Source of the DNA: Liminaster sp045576355
GTDB lineage: Bacteria; Bacteroidota; Bacteroidia; Bacteroidales; UBA3663
NCBI GenBank assembly: GCA_045576355.1
Contig: JAZNGG010000027.1
Span: forward strand, 1 to 64,000
Reading direction: 5' to 3'
DNA length: 64,000 nt
The stretch's first letter is position 1. Each line of letters opens with the position of its first letter. Positions 29,801 to 37,103 of this stretch are shown here, piece after piece. The position numbers and the translations under genes are program-made. Below the pieces are notes generated by a model, which had not been told where the DNA came from, made no database searches, and saw only the letters and a list, made by a program, of their open reading frames with translations.

Positions 29801-30186
29801 ATATTCATCATACCGGTGCTTTGACGACGCTCAGCAGTCACGACAGCCTCTTTCAGCTGTACGCGCTCTTCCTGCAAAGTCACATTATAGACAGACTTAC
29901 CTGCCTCGATCGGAACTGTCAGTTTGGTATAACCGACAAATGAGAACACCAATCTATCGCCCGGTCGTAAAACTTCCGACAAAGCGAAACTACCGTCGAA
30001 GTTAGTCTGAAGACCTCCGACAGTACGCCCGTCTTTATTCTCCCAGATGACATTGACACCATACATAGGTTCGTCAAACGAGTCATCCATTACGACACCT
30101 CGTACCAACGTCTTTTGTGCCATGGCCAATCCCGGCATAAGCACAAGGAGGACGAGCATCAAATATTTATACAAATTCTTTTTCAT
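26860..30186 (-). CDS. SusC/RagA-family TonB-dependent importer (first pair)
   Basis: 1108 residues with a signal peptide ending PGLAMAQK. Residues 26-110 are the carboxypeptidase-regulatory-like domain (LVRGVVMDDSFDEPMYGVNV). The plug spans about 120-260, with AGMSIRVRGTTTLNGSSEPL and VLKDAAATAIYGSRGANGVL, both textbook SusC signatures. A long beta barrel follows and ends ILGLSVRF. It imports a ligand through the outer membrane with TonB energy. No STN domain is present. The 912-residue FAS1 lipoprotein gene is 68 nt upstream and the matching SusD 40 nt downstream. Confidence 0.96.
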   Translation of the reverse strand: MKKNLYKYLMLVLLVLMPGLAMAQKTLVRGVVMDDSFDEPMYGVNVIWENKDGRTVGGLQTNFDGSFALSEVLRPGDRLVFSFVGYTKLTVPIEAGKSVYNVTLQEERVQLKEAVVTAERRQSTGMMNIAERDLTTSSKRIDMAELEDLAVADVTDALQGRVAGMDMVATSGAPGAGMSIRVRGTTTLNGSSEPLVVVDGFPYETTIQDDFDFATADENDYATMLNIAPDDIKEITVLKDAAATAIYGSRGANGVLLINTKRGTATKPTISYSFKGTISKPGDGIPVLSGEEYTTLIMDEMFNAGKVFAPTTFPELANDANNLYNYYNYGQSTDWYKEATQTGHAQDHSISISGGSKKAVYRASFNYYDEEGTVIGEGYQRLSARINVDYNVSEKFKFSASMSYTYSETDRNYVSALSSRSNVLSQAFNRAPNMGVFEFDQTGTLTDNYFTPSTDLSGNYWKNTTSSPYNPVAMAKEGFYKKRGNRIMPNLAVQWTPLQWLRYKLEVSFDVNNEKENAFVPQSATGRPWTESTVNAGRDKDNESFVMNTSNQLYFMPDLGEDHKLQAVINLRTYNARNKNVAIGVSNLPSISLVDPSNGGVVANSDLFGSSSSEVREVNLVGQIQYSAFDRYIMNFSAGYEGSSKFGDDNRFGFFPAVSARWRISSEPFLEDLVEKWNISDLSARFSWGQSGNSSSIKDYYAAQATYNTYAFKYLNQSGTYQNRLQLADLRWEKTGSINIGADLGLFDNRVVLHYEWYRKETNQLVVNNRPVPTSTGYSSVSYFNFAGMQNRGWELDGDFTIYRDKDWTVRLNANVARNENELDEDLETLGTWTGNVTGGNYPTLQLAGQPLGSFYGYIYEGVYHNADETIARDAKGAKIYTYNDKGEAEPVYMRFNYPTTDYLFQPGDAKYKDVNNDGNINEQDVVYLGNGMPLFTGGFGTTLKWKNLSLQTFFNFRYGNDVVNIAKANLEAMRGYNNQATSVLRRWRHEYTPEQVAAGEVPAGLLPRAVYDQGYNSLASSRYVEDGSFLRFKTATLSYSVPKDWMKQHLPFMTDLRVYFQMSNIYCWTSYTGMDPEVSISSASTPGYDTSVTPRPKQYILGLSVRF

Positions 30187-30254
30187 GATTCAGAATTATT
30201 ATTTTTCAGTCAGCAGTTCTTTATATATTATATATGTATATCCACTAACCGGAT

Positions 30255-32993
30255 TTATCGACCGCGAACCTTATAAATCAAGAATCCGTCGAAACTATGA
30301 ATGATGGCATTTGCAGCCAGGATATTACTCTGTCCCAACTCACGAACTACCGTATTGCTAAAGAGCCCACCGGAATACTCGCTGGCGCTATAAGCATCGA
30401 CAGCGACATCCTGACCCTGAACATAATTGCGGCCCATGAAGCAGAGTTTGTTATCTGCTGCAGTCTTAGAGATAGAGACAGACATACGGGTTGTACCGGA
30501 CATCAAGTCCTCCCAGTCGTTGGACATAGGACGCAAAGAGGTAGAAACCGGGAAGTTGCTCAAATCAAGCGGAACGCTCGGACATGACCAAGTGTTGGCA
30601 GCATAAAGATTGCTGGTACCGTCATCCGGGAAAATATCAGAAACGATGATATAAGGATTGATGATCATGGCTGCAGAGTCCGAATAGATAGCATCAGGAT
30701 CATTGATAGCAGCCTTCATCATGTCTTCGTATGAGAGGATCAAGCCCTGATCGATGGCATACTGCATGGCCTCATCGGTCGGAACCAAGATCGTAGCCTT
30801 ACCGCTGACAGCCGGAGGTGTAGTTGCACCCTTGGCATACTCCCAATACTTCTTAAAGATGGTGTGAGAATGCTTAGCATCCACTTTGCCATCAGCTGCC
30901 AAAGCAGAGTCTGCAGCAAGATAGATTTCCAATTCATCGATAGCAGAACGAGAACGTGGCATATAGGTCACACCGTTATACTCATGCTCCAACTCATAAT
31001 AGAGCGGCACACTCTCCTCATTGACGAGGTAAACGTTACCATTGAGATAAGCGTCATAAGAGGGATCCTTGACGATGGAGGTGTAATAAGCAGCTGAAGA
31101 GACTCCGGTCTGAGGCATCACACCGGCCTCAAGGACGGCTTCACGCACCTGTGAGGGGTCATTCTGAATGGACCATGTAGATTGAACCATGATCTCGCTA
31201 CCGGTATTCTTATAACGGATCACTTCTCCCTGATAGGTATTGGTATATGCCCAACCACCATAAGCACCATTGAGCGGATCAACTTCGAAATCAATCTTAT
31301 CCAATGTGTCACGCTCCACATAACCCAAAGTACTCATGGTGTTAACCGAAGACGCGATATTTTCACCCGTACCATTTTCGAAACGTACATCTACTGCATC
31401 AAAGACGATGCCATCCCACTTTTGCAACAAGGAATTGGGCACCAAAATAACACCCAGATTCACCTGATCGTAGTTACCCAAAGCAGAAAGACACATATTA
31501 TAATATATAGAACTTCCATAAGTCACACCATAAACCTGCTCCATGTAGCTATAAGCCGGGTCGAGCAAGAAACGAGAACCTACACCCTCAAAAACTGAAG
31601 TCTTGGGAACGAAGTTGATGACGTGATACATACCATTGGAAGCAAAAGCAGAGGAACGGATCACACTGCTGAAGGTGTTACCATTGCGACCGCCATTGAT
31701 ATACTCATTGGTAGAGAATGCGTTTTGTGCCGCACCATAATAAGTGGGCCAAACGATACCATCGGTAATCATGGAGTTCCAAAGCATCGGAAGAACGTTC
31801 TCTGAAAGGTTATTGAATGCCTTGTCAAAGTTCTCCTGTGACTCGGTCCATCCTTGATGATCGACATAAGACAAGATACGATCTTCGAGATACTTGGTCA
31901 TTGCAGATTTTGTCGGCAACCAAAGAGTAGTACCACTGTTGTAGTTGGTTTCACCCTCAATAGCTCCGGTGTATTGCTCTGCATTGAGCGAAGGATTCAT
32001 CTTGTAATATCTCACTATCAACGAAGAGAGATCGAGATTCGGATAAGACTTCTCGAAGTAGTGCGTCATATCGACATCCTCATTGTAACCCAAGAACTGG
32101 TAGCTACCATCACCCTGACGGTGATAGAGCATCGACTTAAAGATATCCCAAGCTCCCTCTTGAGCCTTTTCCGGCAATGCGCTCTCATCCATCTCCGGAT
32201 ATTCACAGATCATGTCATCCAGATTCTTGAGCGGCAACACCACCTTGTCAAGGAGGTGAATCACACCATTCTCACAATAAAGGTCGCCCGTACCGTCAGC
32301 CAACTGCACGATCTGAGCATCGAGCACATTGCCCAGCGGAGACCACTCAGCACCCTCCTCTGCAGAGAAGAAGTGATTATAATCCTCTGTGGTCAGAGCG
32401 TTATACTTGAAATAGTTTTGCGTAAAGCAAGGGAGATAACGATAATTATTCCAAGCAGAAGAATAAACGGATGAATAACTATCATAAACCCAAATAGAAT
32501 CTCCATTGACAAAGTCTCTGGAGAGGACATCATACGAAGGAGTCTGATGTTTGAAAGCCGCACCCGCAGACCAGGTATTGTAAGCATCGAGCGTATTACC
32601 CAGGCTGTCGCATGGGTACTGGTTGTAAAGCATTGTCGAAGAGACAATGTCAGCCGCTACATCTGCCGGAATACTCTCCACTGAGGTGTAACCGTAAGGA
32701 TTGTTGGCAAAGAATGCCTGAAAAGCCTCATCGGTCGGCACGAAGAATGTGTAACTACCAGAACCCTCCAACTGTTTGGAGTAAAGAGTCTTGCTGACCA
32801 ACTGCAGATAAGTCTTACAGTCGCCACGACTCTCCAAAACGTTCCAAGCGGGAGCCTCCAACCAACTTGGACGCTCGTAGTACTCATCAAACTCACTGTC
32901 CTGACATCCCGTCATCGTAAGACACAACAAGGGAGTCGCCAGCAGTCCTTTGGCGAGCACTTTACGGAAAACTTGTTTACCGTGATTTTTCAT
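30255..32993 (-). CDS. Large FAS1-repeat surface lipoprotein, first gene of the operon
   Basis: 912 residues. The signal ends LCLTMTGC, so a lipid anchor is expected at about residue 30, followed by acidic residues. FAS1 domain 1 lies at about 45-260 (GSGSYTFFVPTDEAFQAFF, closing CENGVIHLLDKVVL). A more divergent FAS1-like unit spans about 265-475 (MYHVINFVPKTSVF). The last is at about 690-905 (GKATILVPTDEAMQYAID, closing AANAIIHSFDGFLI). As the first gene it would be the most abundant product. A surface adhesion or ligand-capture role is inferred from the domains and from its SusC/SusD neighbours. Start chosen at the ATG giving a full lipoprotein signal. Confidence 0.88.
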   Translation of the reverse strand: MKNHGKQVFRKVLAKGLLATPLLCLTMTGCQDSEFDEYYERPSWLEAPAWNVLESRGDCKTYLQLVSKTLYSKQLEGSGSYTFFVPTDEAFQAFFANNPYGYTSVESIPADVAADIVSSTMLYNQYPCDSLGNTLDAYNTWSAGAAFKHQTPSYDVLSRDFVNGDSIWVYDSYSSVYSSAWNNYRYLPCFTQNYFKYNALTTEDYNHFFSAEEGAEWSPLGNVLDAQIVQLADGTGDLYCENGVIHLLDKVVLPLKNLDDMICEYPEMDESALPEKAQEGAWDIFKSMLYHRQGDGSYQFLGYNEDVDMTHYFEKSYPNLDLSSLIVRYYKMNPSLNAEQYTGAIEGETNYNSGTTLWLPTKSAMTKYLEDRILSYVDHQGWTESQENFDKAFNNLSENVLPMLWNSMITDGIVWPTYYGAAQNAFSTNEYINGGRNGNTFSSVIRSSAFASNGMYHVINFVPKTSVFEGVGSRFLLDPAYSYMEQVYGVTYGSSIYYNMCLSALGNYDQVNLGVILVPNSLLQKWDGIVFDAVDVRFENGTGENIASSVNTMSTLGYVERDTLDKIDFEVDPLNGAYGGWAYTNTYQGEVIRYKNTGSEIMVQSTWSIQNDPSQVREAVLEAGVMPQTGVSSAAYYTSIVKDPSYDAYLNGNVYLVNEESVPLYYELEHEYNGVTYMPRSRSAIDELEIYLAADSALAADGKVDAKHSHTIFKKYWEYAKGATTPPAVSGKATILVPTDEAMQYAIDQGLILSYEDMMKAAINDPDAIYSDSAAMIINPYIIVSDIFPDDGTSNLYAANTWSCPSVPLDLSNFPVSTSLRPMSNDWEDLMSGTTRMSVSISKTAADNKLCFMGRNYVQGQDVAVDAYSASEYSGGLFSNTVVRELGQSNILAANAIIHSFDGFLIYKVRGR

Positions 32994-33032
32994 GAGTGTG
33001 TGTGTTAGTTTTGTTTATGTTTTCGAATGAAT

Positions 33033-33124
33033 ATTCAAGGTCGCGAAATGAAAAGAAACCGAAACGCATTAGACACTAAGGTCTGTTTGATTAGTGGGCA
33101 CAGATTCATTCATGGTCGCTAAAA
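33033..33124. promoter_or_regulatory. Direct repeats upstream of the glycan-uptake operon
   Basis: ATTCAAGGTCGCGAAAT (33033-33049) and ATTCATGGTCGCTAAAAT (33108-33124) share ATTCA-GGTCGC-AAA, 75 bp apart, within 130 bp of the first start codon. They could be paired operator sites for a regulator encoded elsewhere. No clean TAnnTTTG promoter was seen in the 300 bp upstream of the gene. Confidence 0.35.
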
Positions 33125-33510
33125 TCGTCTGTAAAGTTACAGTTTTTATTGGAGATAAACTTTTTTTACTCAAACTGAAGTTAAATATTTAATATTTACT
33201 TCTTCATTTAACACAAATTTCTTAATATTATTAGCTGTTTTAACATTATTATCCTTCATTCCGGGATAAAACCTCAATCGTTTTTAATCTTTCAAGTGTC
33301 GTGAATTTACAATATCTCCATCGCTTTAGGACAACTATACGCAAACAAAATATTCACAATTATTAACTTAATAATGCAACCTCAACTTATCATTTTACAA
33401 CATTCCTGATTACACAAACACAAAAGGAAAAAGTATAACAGACGGAGAAGAAAGAGAAGTGTATAGATTACTATCAGAAGAAATATAAAAACTACCGCGA
33501 TGAATGAAAC

Positions 33511-33590
33511 AAAAAGGGTACGCTCGTAACCTAACGAGCGTAGGCTCGTTGAACGATGAGGGTACGCTCGTTGAAAATCGAGCCTACGCG
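33511..33590. repeat. Nested palindromes built from ACGCTCGT
   Basis: GGGTACGCTCGT occurs at 33517 and 33560. ACGCTCGT (33520-33527) pairs with ACGAGCGT (33534-33541). CGTAGGCTCG (33539-33548) pairs perfectly with CGAGCCTACG (33579-33588). The result is a compact set of competing hairpins in an AT-rich spacer. It resembles short dispersed palindromic repeats. The surrounding 33125-33720 is AT-rich and shows no convincing gene. Confidence 0.7.
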
Positions 33591-33723
33591 AATTAAACAA
33601 AGAGAGCCGAAGCAGGATGTAACGAGAGTTAGTGAGTAAAACAAAGAGAATCAAAATATTACAAAAAAAAAGCGATGATAGATAAACTATCTCGCCATCA
33701 ATCTTCAAACATATAATATTCAA

Positions 33724-33792
33724 CTATTTAGCTATTACTTCCATACCAACATCATAGGTCAAACCCGGGTCATAGCCATCAGTCATCGCCAT
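33724..33792 (-). other. 22-codon open frame or gene remnant downstream of a strong promoter
   Basis: ATG at 33792 opens a 22-codon frame (MAMTDGYDPGLTY, ending GMEVIAK) about 45 nt past the predicted transcription start of the minus-strand promoter at 33845. It may be a real micropeptide, the tail of a lost gene, or chance. The plus-strand sequence over its start (GCCATCAGTCATCGCCATAG) resembles the inverted arms at 15.2 kb, which favours a repeat remnant. Confidence 0.25.
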
Positions 33793-33844
33793 AGTAAGCG
33801 TATCCCTAAACTCATAAACTCCTAAACTCCTCAACCAACATTTA

Positions 33845-33875
33845 CAAAGATACAACATCCGAAAGCCGATGTCAA
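33845..33875 (-). promoter_or_regulatory. Consensus Bacteroidota promoter facing the glycan-uptake operon
   Basis: On the minus strand TTG (33875-33873), a 20-nt spacer and TATCTTTG (33852-33845) match the TTTG / TAnnTTTG consensus. Expected start is near 33838. If it drives the operon, the leader would be about 845 nt; otherwise it makes a separate short RNA. Confidence 0.65.
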
Positions 33876-33979
33876 GAGGGAGCAAAGTGAAACACTTAAA
33901 AAACATAAAATCAATATATCCCCCAATCGTTCATTAAAATCGGGATTATAGGGTATCAGAGAAATAAAAAGATAAATTA

Positions 33980-34010
33980 TTGTGAAAGCCAAAAAAAACA
34001 ACTACATTTG
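33980..34010 (+). promoter_or_regulatory. purD promoter
   Basis: TTG at 33980-33982, a 20-nt spacer and TACATTTG at 34003-34010. The predicted start near 34017 leaves a leader of about 30 nt before purD. Confidence 0.75.
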
Positions 34011-34045
34011 TGCCAATCAAATCATAAATAAACCCATTGATAAAA

Positions 34046-35332
34046 ATGAAAATACTTTTGCTTGGTAGTGGTGGCAGAGAGTGCGCCATCGCGTGGAAAT
34101 TGGCACAAAGCCCCAAATGTGAACAACTTTATATCGCACCCGGCAATGCAGGAACACGCGCCTATGGTGAAAATATTGAGATAAAAGTCAATGATTTTGA
34201 TAAGATTAAGGACTTTGTCATCGCCCAATCAATAGACATGGTAGTAGTCGGACCTGAAGACCCGTTGGTTCATGGGATTGCAGACTATTTTGAAAACGAC
34301 GATGCCCTACGTCACATAGCAGTCATCGGCCCCAGTCGTCAAGCTGCACAGTTGGAAGGTTCGAAAGACTTCGCCAAAGGTTTTATGATGCGTCATAACA
34401 TCCCGACGGCGAAATATCAGAGTTTTACAGCAGCCGAATATGATGAAGCATGTCGTTTTTTAGAGAGCCTAAGTGCCCCTTATGTCTTGAAAGCCGATGG
34501 TCTTGCTGCCGGCAAGGGTGTTTTGATCCTCCCCACGCTCGAGGAAGCTAAAAAAGAGCTGAAAGAGATGCTCAACGGAATGTTTGGCTCTGCCAGTGCC
34601 ACGGTAGTCATCGAGGAATTCCTCAGTGGCATCGAATGCTCGGTATTCGTGCTGACCGATGGCGAGCATTATAAGATTCTCCCCGTAGCCAAAGACTACA
34701 AACGGATCGGAGAAGGAGATACCGGACCTAACACCGGTGGTATGGGCAACTGCTCACCAGTGCCATTTGCTGATGAGACATTCATGCAGAAAGTAGAGCA
34801 ACGGATCGTTATCCCCACCATCGAGGGACTCAAAGACGAACAACTGAAGTATAAAGGATTTATTTTCTTAGGACTGATCAACGTAGAGGGCGAACCGATG
34901 GTGATCGAATATAACGTACGCATGGGCGATCCGGAGACCGAAGTTGTTATGCCTCGCATCCAAAGCGACCTCGTGGATCTGCTCGAAGGGGTAACACAAG
35001 GCAATCTGGATCAGAAAGACCTTGTCGTAGATCCTCGCACAGCAGTAACAGTGGTTTTAGTCTCAGGCGGATATCCGGGAAGCTACGAAAAAGGGAAAGT
35101 CATGACCGGACTCAACCTCGTAGATGAAAGCATCCTCTTTCATGCCGGAACAGCTTTGGACGACAATGGAGATGTAGTAACAGCCGGAGGTCGCGTCATC
35201 TGCGTCACCTCTTATGGAGAGACACGAGCAGAAGCCCTCGCTCGCTCTATGAAAGGGGCTGAACTGATCCAATATGAGGGAAAATACTATCGTCGAGACA
35301 TCGGAAAGGATCTCGACAAGTATGATCAATAA
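34046..35332 (+). CDS. purD: Phosphoribosylamine-glycine ligase (GAR synthetase)
   Basis: 428 residues. It joins glycine to 5-phosphoribosylamine using ATP, the second step of purine synthesis, in the cytoplasm. Start is the ATG at 34046 (MKILLLGSGGRECAIAWKL); an in-frame TTG three codons upstream is less likely. Motifs in order are the N-terminal PurD loop, APGNAGT, GPEDPLVHGIADYF, and the ATP-grasp core with VLKADGLAAGKGVLI (about 150-165), DGEHYKILPVAKDYKRIGEG and EYNVRMGDPETEVVMPR. Length is normal for the family. It has its own promoter, and a membrane-protein gene follows 140 nt downstream. Confidence 0.97.
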   Translation: MKILLLGSGGRECAIAWKLAQSPKCEQLYIAPGNAGTRAYGENIEIKVNDFDKIKDFVIAQSIDMVVVGPEDPLVHGIADYFENDDALRHIAVIGPSRQAAQLEGSKDFAKGFMMRHNIPTAKYQSFTAAEYDEACRFLESLSAPYVLKADGLAAGKGVLILPTLEEAKKELKEMLNGMFGSASATVVIEEFLSGIECSVFVLTDGEHYKILPVAKDYKRIGEGDTGPNTGGMGNCSPVPFADETFMQKVEQRIVIPTIEGLKDEQLKYKGFIFLGLINVEGEPMVIEYNVRMGDPETEVVMPRIQSDLVDLLEGVTQGNLDQKDLVVDPRTAVTVVLVSGGYPGSYEKGKVMTGLNLVDESILFHAGTALDDNGDVVTAGGRVICVTSYGETRAEALARSMKGAELIQYEGKYYRRDIGKDLDKYDQ

Positions 35333-35472
35333 AAAAAAGAAACACGATCACACAGCATATCATAATCAAAAGTAAAATAGGTCTCAAATTTTAAAGCAAC
35401 CCGGAGGTCTAATGTCCGGTTGGGAATAAAACGACTGAACAGAAATTTGAAACCATTACTTATTTTTTAGGC

Positions 35473-36438
35473 ATGTCCAAGCTAAACCTATTGACTCGCT
35501 ACAGAGAGAGCACGTTGATCTGCATTGTCTTATGCGTGATCGTCACCACGCTCCAAAGTTTCTTCCTCTACCCAAAAGAAGAGATATGGAAGCTATGGGT
35601 CAACCTATGCTTGGCTCTTCTCTTCTCCTATGGCATCAAAGATACTCTGAACCGACATCGATTAGGTTACGGCAAAGCAAATTTTGCCATCGGCATAGGG
35701 ACAGTCTTCATCTCTGCCGCTGCCAACATTTCAGAAATCTATCTACCACAAAGTCTCTTCGGATTACAATTTATCGTAGCTGCCGGAGCCGTCGGGATCA
35801 TCAAGCTGGCATTGATGACTTGGCAAGATCGTTCTGCCCCGTTTATCTATCTGAGTGTCGGAGTAATCATCGGGGCACTATCTACCCTCCTGCCCGTAGT
35901 TTTACTGTGGCTTGTGTTCTTACCCTTATTGCTCTACTATATGAGATGTTTCTCCGGCCGGAACTTCTGGAACATCATATTTGGAGTCATCATCAGCCTA
36001 TGGAGCACGTATGTCCTGATCATGCTCTTCGGTGGGGTCTCTCAAGCTGACAAGTGGATCCTTACGTTGCCGGATGGATTTTCTTTTACGACACCGGTCT
36101 TCTCTGAATTCCCACTACCGGTGCTATATACTCTGATCGGACTAACGTTCCTCATACCGACTTATAGCCTCGCAGGCTTCTTACTAAACATCGGCGAAAG
36201 CATCCACGCACATTGCAGCATCTCATGTTTTGCCTTATTCTCTTTATTGGCTCCGCTTATGTTTTTTGCCGACAATACACACACCGGCATGTACATAACA
36301 TGGGCTTTTGTGTTTCTGAGCAGTCTGATTTCGATCTACATTGCCAATAAGAATTCATGGATCGCAGAGTGGTGGACAACCCTCCTGATGCTGCTACTGA
36401 TAGGGATAGAAATCCTCCCTATCTGGATACCGTTATAA
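35473..36438 (+). CDS. Polytopic membrane protein of unknown function
   Basis: 321 residues with about nine hydrophobic segments (for example LICIVLCVIVTTLQSFFL near the start and LPVVLLWLVFLPLLLYYM near 140), so an inner-membrane protein. Short charged loops such as RHRLGYGK lie between. I recognise no family signature or transport motif. It follows purD on the same strand and may share its transcript. Start is the ATG of MSKLNLLTRYRE at 35473. Confidence 0.75.
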   Translation: MSKLNLLTRYRESTLICIVLCVIVTTLQSFFLYPKEEIWKLWVNLCLALLFSYGIKDTLNRHRLGYGKANFAIGIGTVFISAAANISEIYLPQSLFGLQFIVAAGAVGIIKLALMTWQDRSAPFIYLSVGVIIGALSTLLPVVLLWLVFLPLLLYYMRCFSGRNFWNIIFGVIISLWSTYVLIMLFGGVSQADKWILTLPDGFSFTTPVFSEFPLPVLYTLIGLTFLIPTYSLAGFLLNIGESIHAHCSISCFALFSLLAPLMFFADNTHTGMYITWAFVFLSSLISIYIANKNSWIAEWWTTLLMLLLIGIEILPIWIPL

Positions 36439-36468
36439 AACAATTACATCCTTATATGAATCAAGAAA

Positions 36469-36500
36469 GCAGCCACCTCGACTCACGTCGCAGTGGCTGC
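36469..36500 (-). terminator. Intrinsic terminator of the 35-residue membrane peptide gene
   Basis: GCAGCCAC (36469-36476) pairs with GTGGCTGC (36493-36500), and CGAC pairs with GTCG inside around TCAC. On the minus strand the stem is followed by TTTCTTGATT. It lies 59 nt past the stop of the small gene. On the plus strand no T-run follows, so it is better oriented for the minus gene. Confidence 0.6.
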
Positions 36501-36559
36501 GCCTGCTTATAATAAGTAACAAATTAGAGAGTGATTCTCAATCGTTTGCCATAACTCTG

Positions 36560-36667
36560 CTAAGCGCGAATAGCGAATGACAGAATAATGAAGAGAACGC
36601 TTAGAGACGTTATACAAACGTAGAAAAATGTCTTAGCCGATACCTTTTCTTTGCTACTATACCCCAT
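36560..36667 (-). CDS. Small single-pass membrane peptide (35 residues)
   Basis: ATG at 36667 and TAG at 36560-36562 give 35 residues. The start MGYSSKEKVSAKTFFY is positively charged and soluble. It runs into a hydrophobic segment (VCITSLSVLFIILSFAI) and a final Arg-Ala. This is the layout of a one-span membrane micropeptide with its N-terminus inside. It stands alone in a 665-bp gap, antisense to nothing, and is followed by a stem-loop with a T-rich tail on its own strand, which supports expression. Ribosome sites in Bacteroidota are weak and none decides the start here. No family is recognised. Confidence 0.5.
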   Translation of the reverse strand: MGYSSKEKVSAKTFFYVCITSLSVLFIILSFAIRA

Positions 36668-37103
36668 TTTGATCGACAAATATTAGAAAAGGCATCTTTC
36701 CGCATAACACATTACCTGTTTTTTGCTTCTGACTTCAACAAGTGACGCAACAGACTCCTATTTTAAGAGCAGCGTACTTCTCTAACAGACTTATTTAGTT
36801 GCCATAATGTCAGCAACTCTTTGTCGTCAATGCAAAATTGTCATAATTTATCTTACTTTTATTTCATTTTGCACTACAATATTATAAAACGAATATTATT
36901 TTGACAAACATGCATATTTTGTAATACGGATCTATCAAAATCTAACTATATGGGACAGACAAATGATAATACATCTGCTGACAATGTTTCGATAAAAGGA
37001 ATTGAGAGAGAGGATGAAAAGAGCACTACCGCAATCAGTTTTGGACAAAAAAAGACTGATTCACAAAATAAATGTTTATCTTTACACCCAAAATAAAACA
37101 AAC
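36668..37103. other. AT-rich spacer upstream of polA
   Basis: No firm gene. A 48-codon plus-strand frame (36950-37096; MGQTNDNTSADN, ending SLHPK) ends 7 nt before polA and is hydrophilic without a recognised family; it could be a leader peptide but may be chance. TATCTTTA near 37074 is one base off a -7 box, with no good -33 partner. Confidence 0.3.
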
